Shown in pieces: positions 63,828 to 64,000 of a DNA stretch of 64,000 nt. The position numbers and the translations under genes are program-made. The notes beneath the pieces are model-generated. The model had not been told where the DNA came from, did not search any database, and was given only the letters and a program-made list of their open reading frames with translations. How positions within the stretch are numbered: the stretch's first letter is position 1; the number at the start of each line of letters is the position of its first letter. The stretch is from Gammaproteobacteria bacterium HGW-Gammaproteobacteria-11. Its GTDB lineage: Bacteria > Pseudomonadota > Gammaproteobacteria > Pseudomonadales > Pseudomonadaceae. Location of the stretch: NCBI GenBank assembly GCA_002840055.1, contig PGZJ01000001.1:186001-250000 (forward strand), given 5' to 3'.

Positions 63828-64000
63828 TCAATCAAGATCGTTCTGGCCAAATGCAGACCTACAACTATTGCACTCCCACTCACCAGCAAACCTAAAAGCC
63901 TCTGCCATACGGGACAGTCGGATTTTTTGCTGACTCTTGTCCCAGCAAGTGGTGCAAAAAGGATGCTGATCATCACCGAAGTAATACAGTCCGTCTTTGA
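63828..64000 (-). CDS. C-terminal end of a zinc-ribbon phage protein, continues beyond window
   Basis: A minus-strand frame open from the window edge to TGA 63828-63830 encodes KDGLYYFGDDQHPFCTTCWD... and ...GEWECNSCRSAFGQNDLD. The CXXC pairs (CTTC, CNSC) form a zinc ribbon, of a kind common at the ends of small mobile-element and phage proteins. Only 57 residues are in the window; the rest and its role are unknown. It is immediately followed by a terminator. Confidence 0.7.
   Translation of the reverse strand, partial: KDGLYYFGDDQHPFCTTCWDKSQQKIRLSRMAEAFRFAGEWECNSCRSAFGQNDLD

Larger units (their letters stand above)
37488..64000. mobile_element. Mu-like transposable prophage with siphovirus-type tail (right portion; left end outside window)
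   Basis: From 37488 to the window edge all recognised genes are of phage type and on the minus strand. Head and packaging genes follow the Mu order (gp25, gp26, gp27/DUF3486, gp28, gp29/DUF935, gp30, gpG, gpI, gpT, gp35, gp36). Tail genes are of the non-contractile type (tube, G/GT, tape measure, BR0599, tip), as in Pseudomonas phages B3 and D3112. The right end carries a com-like locus. Early genes (repressor, transposases A and B) are expected beyond 64000. Confidence 0.9.

Noticed and set aside
63776-63976. 66-aa minus-strand ORF near the right edge
   Set aside because: It reads through an intrinsic terminator and a palindromic motif; another frame in the same place encodes a clear zinc-ribbon end stopping at 63828.

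Overview
The window looks like the chromosome of a marine or halotolerant Pseudomonas-type gammaproteobacterium (Pseudomonas/Halopseudomonas-like) carrying a Mu-like transposable prophage at its right end. Host evidence: an RhlG-type ketoreductase next to speA, an ectABC-ask ectoine cluster, a PomAB-type stator, and a Pseudomonas-style flagellar operon fliK / fliLMNOPQR-flhB. Genus placement is inference from gene content; I could run no database search.

Host part (1-37487). 1-934 holds the end-truncated frmA with a divergent LysR regulator. Then come a VOC protein, a periplasmic binding protein, a MacAB-type tripartite exporter with its outer-membrane factor (3718-8190), an acyltransferase, a BLUF blue-light sensor facing a large HD-GYP signalling protein, and an epoxide hydrolase followed by a protein with both halohydrin-dehalogenase signature motifs (13324-14988). 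A degenerate GGDEF protein, speA and rhlG follow. The ectoine genes ectA-ectB-ectC-ask (19151-23208) contain no ectD. A zinc-related pair (COG0523 GTPase and DUF1826) lies beside a palindromic Zur-type box. The flagellar block runs pomAB, then on the minus strand flhB-fliR-Q-P-O-N-M-L, with a sigma-54 promoter at fliL and an intrinsic terminator after fliK, then fliK, an Hpt protein and the C-terminal half of a SpoIIE-type phosphatase.

Prophage part (37488-64000, open at the right edge). A phage end starting TGTAG, with two 11-bp repeats 22 bp apart, interrupts the phosphatase gene. All recognised phage genes are on the minus strand. Transcription runs from the right edge leftwards: lysis genes (holin, transglycosylase, nested Rz/Rz1), Mu-type terminase, portal and head genes (gp25-gp30, gpG, gpI, gpT, gp35-gp36), a siphovirus-type non-contractile tail (tail tube, G/GT frameshift pair, 1129-residue tape measure, tip proteins), and finally a right-end cassette. 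Three copies of the palindrome TTTTTGCGNNCGCAAAA, each followed by NACAT, sit before holin, gpI and tape measure and divide the late genes into three probable operons.

Most unusual is the right-end cassette at the place where Mu has com-mom. It holds a Com-like zinc-finger protein, an unannotated 51-residue ORF whose Shine-Dalgarno sequence is locked in a hairpin, an ABC-ATPase fused to a GNAT acyltransferase, and a formyltransferase, all overlapping end to start. I infer a Com-controlled DNA-modification system with different chemistry from Mu Mom. The halohydrin dehalogenase/epoxide hydrolase pair is the most unusual host finding.
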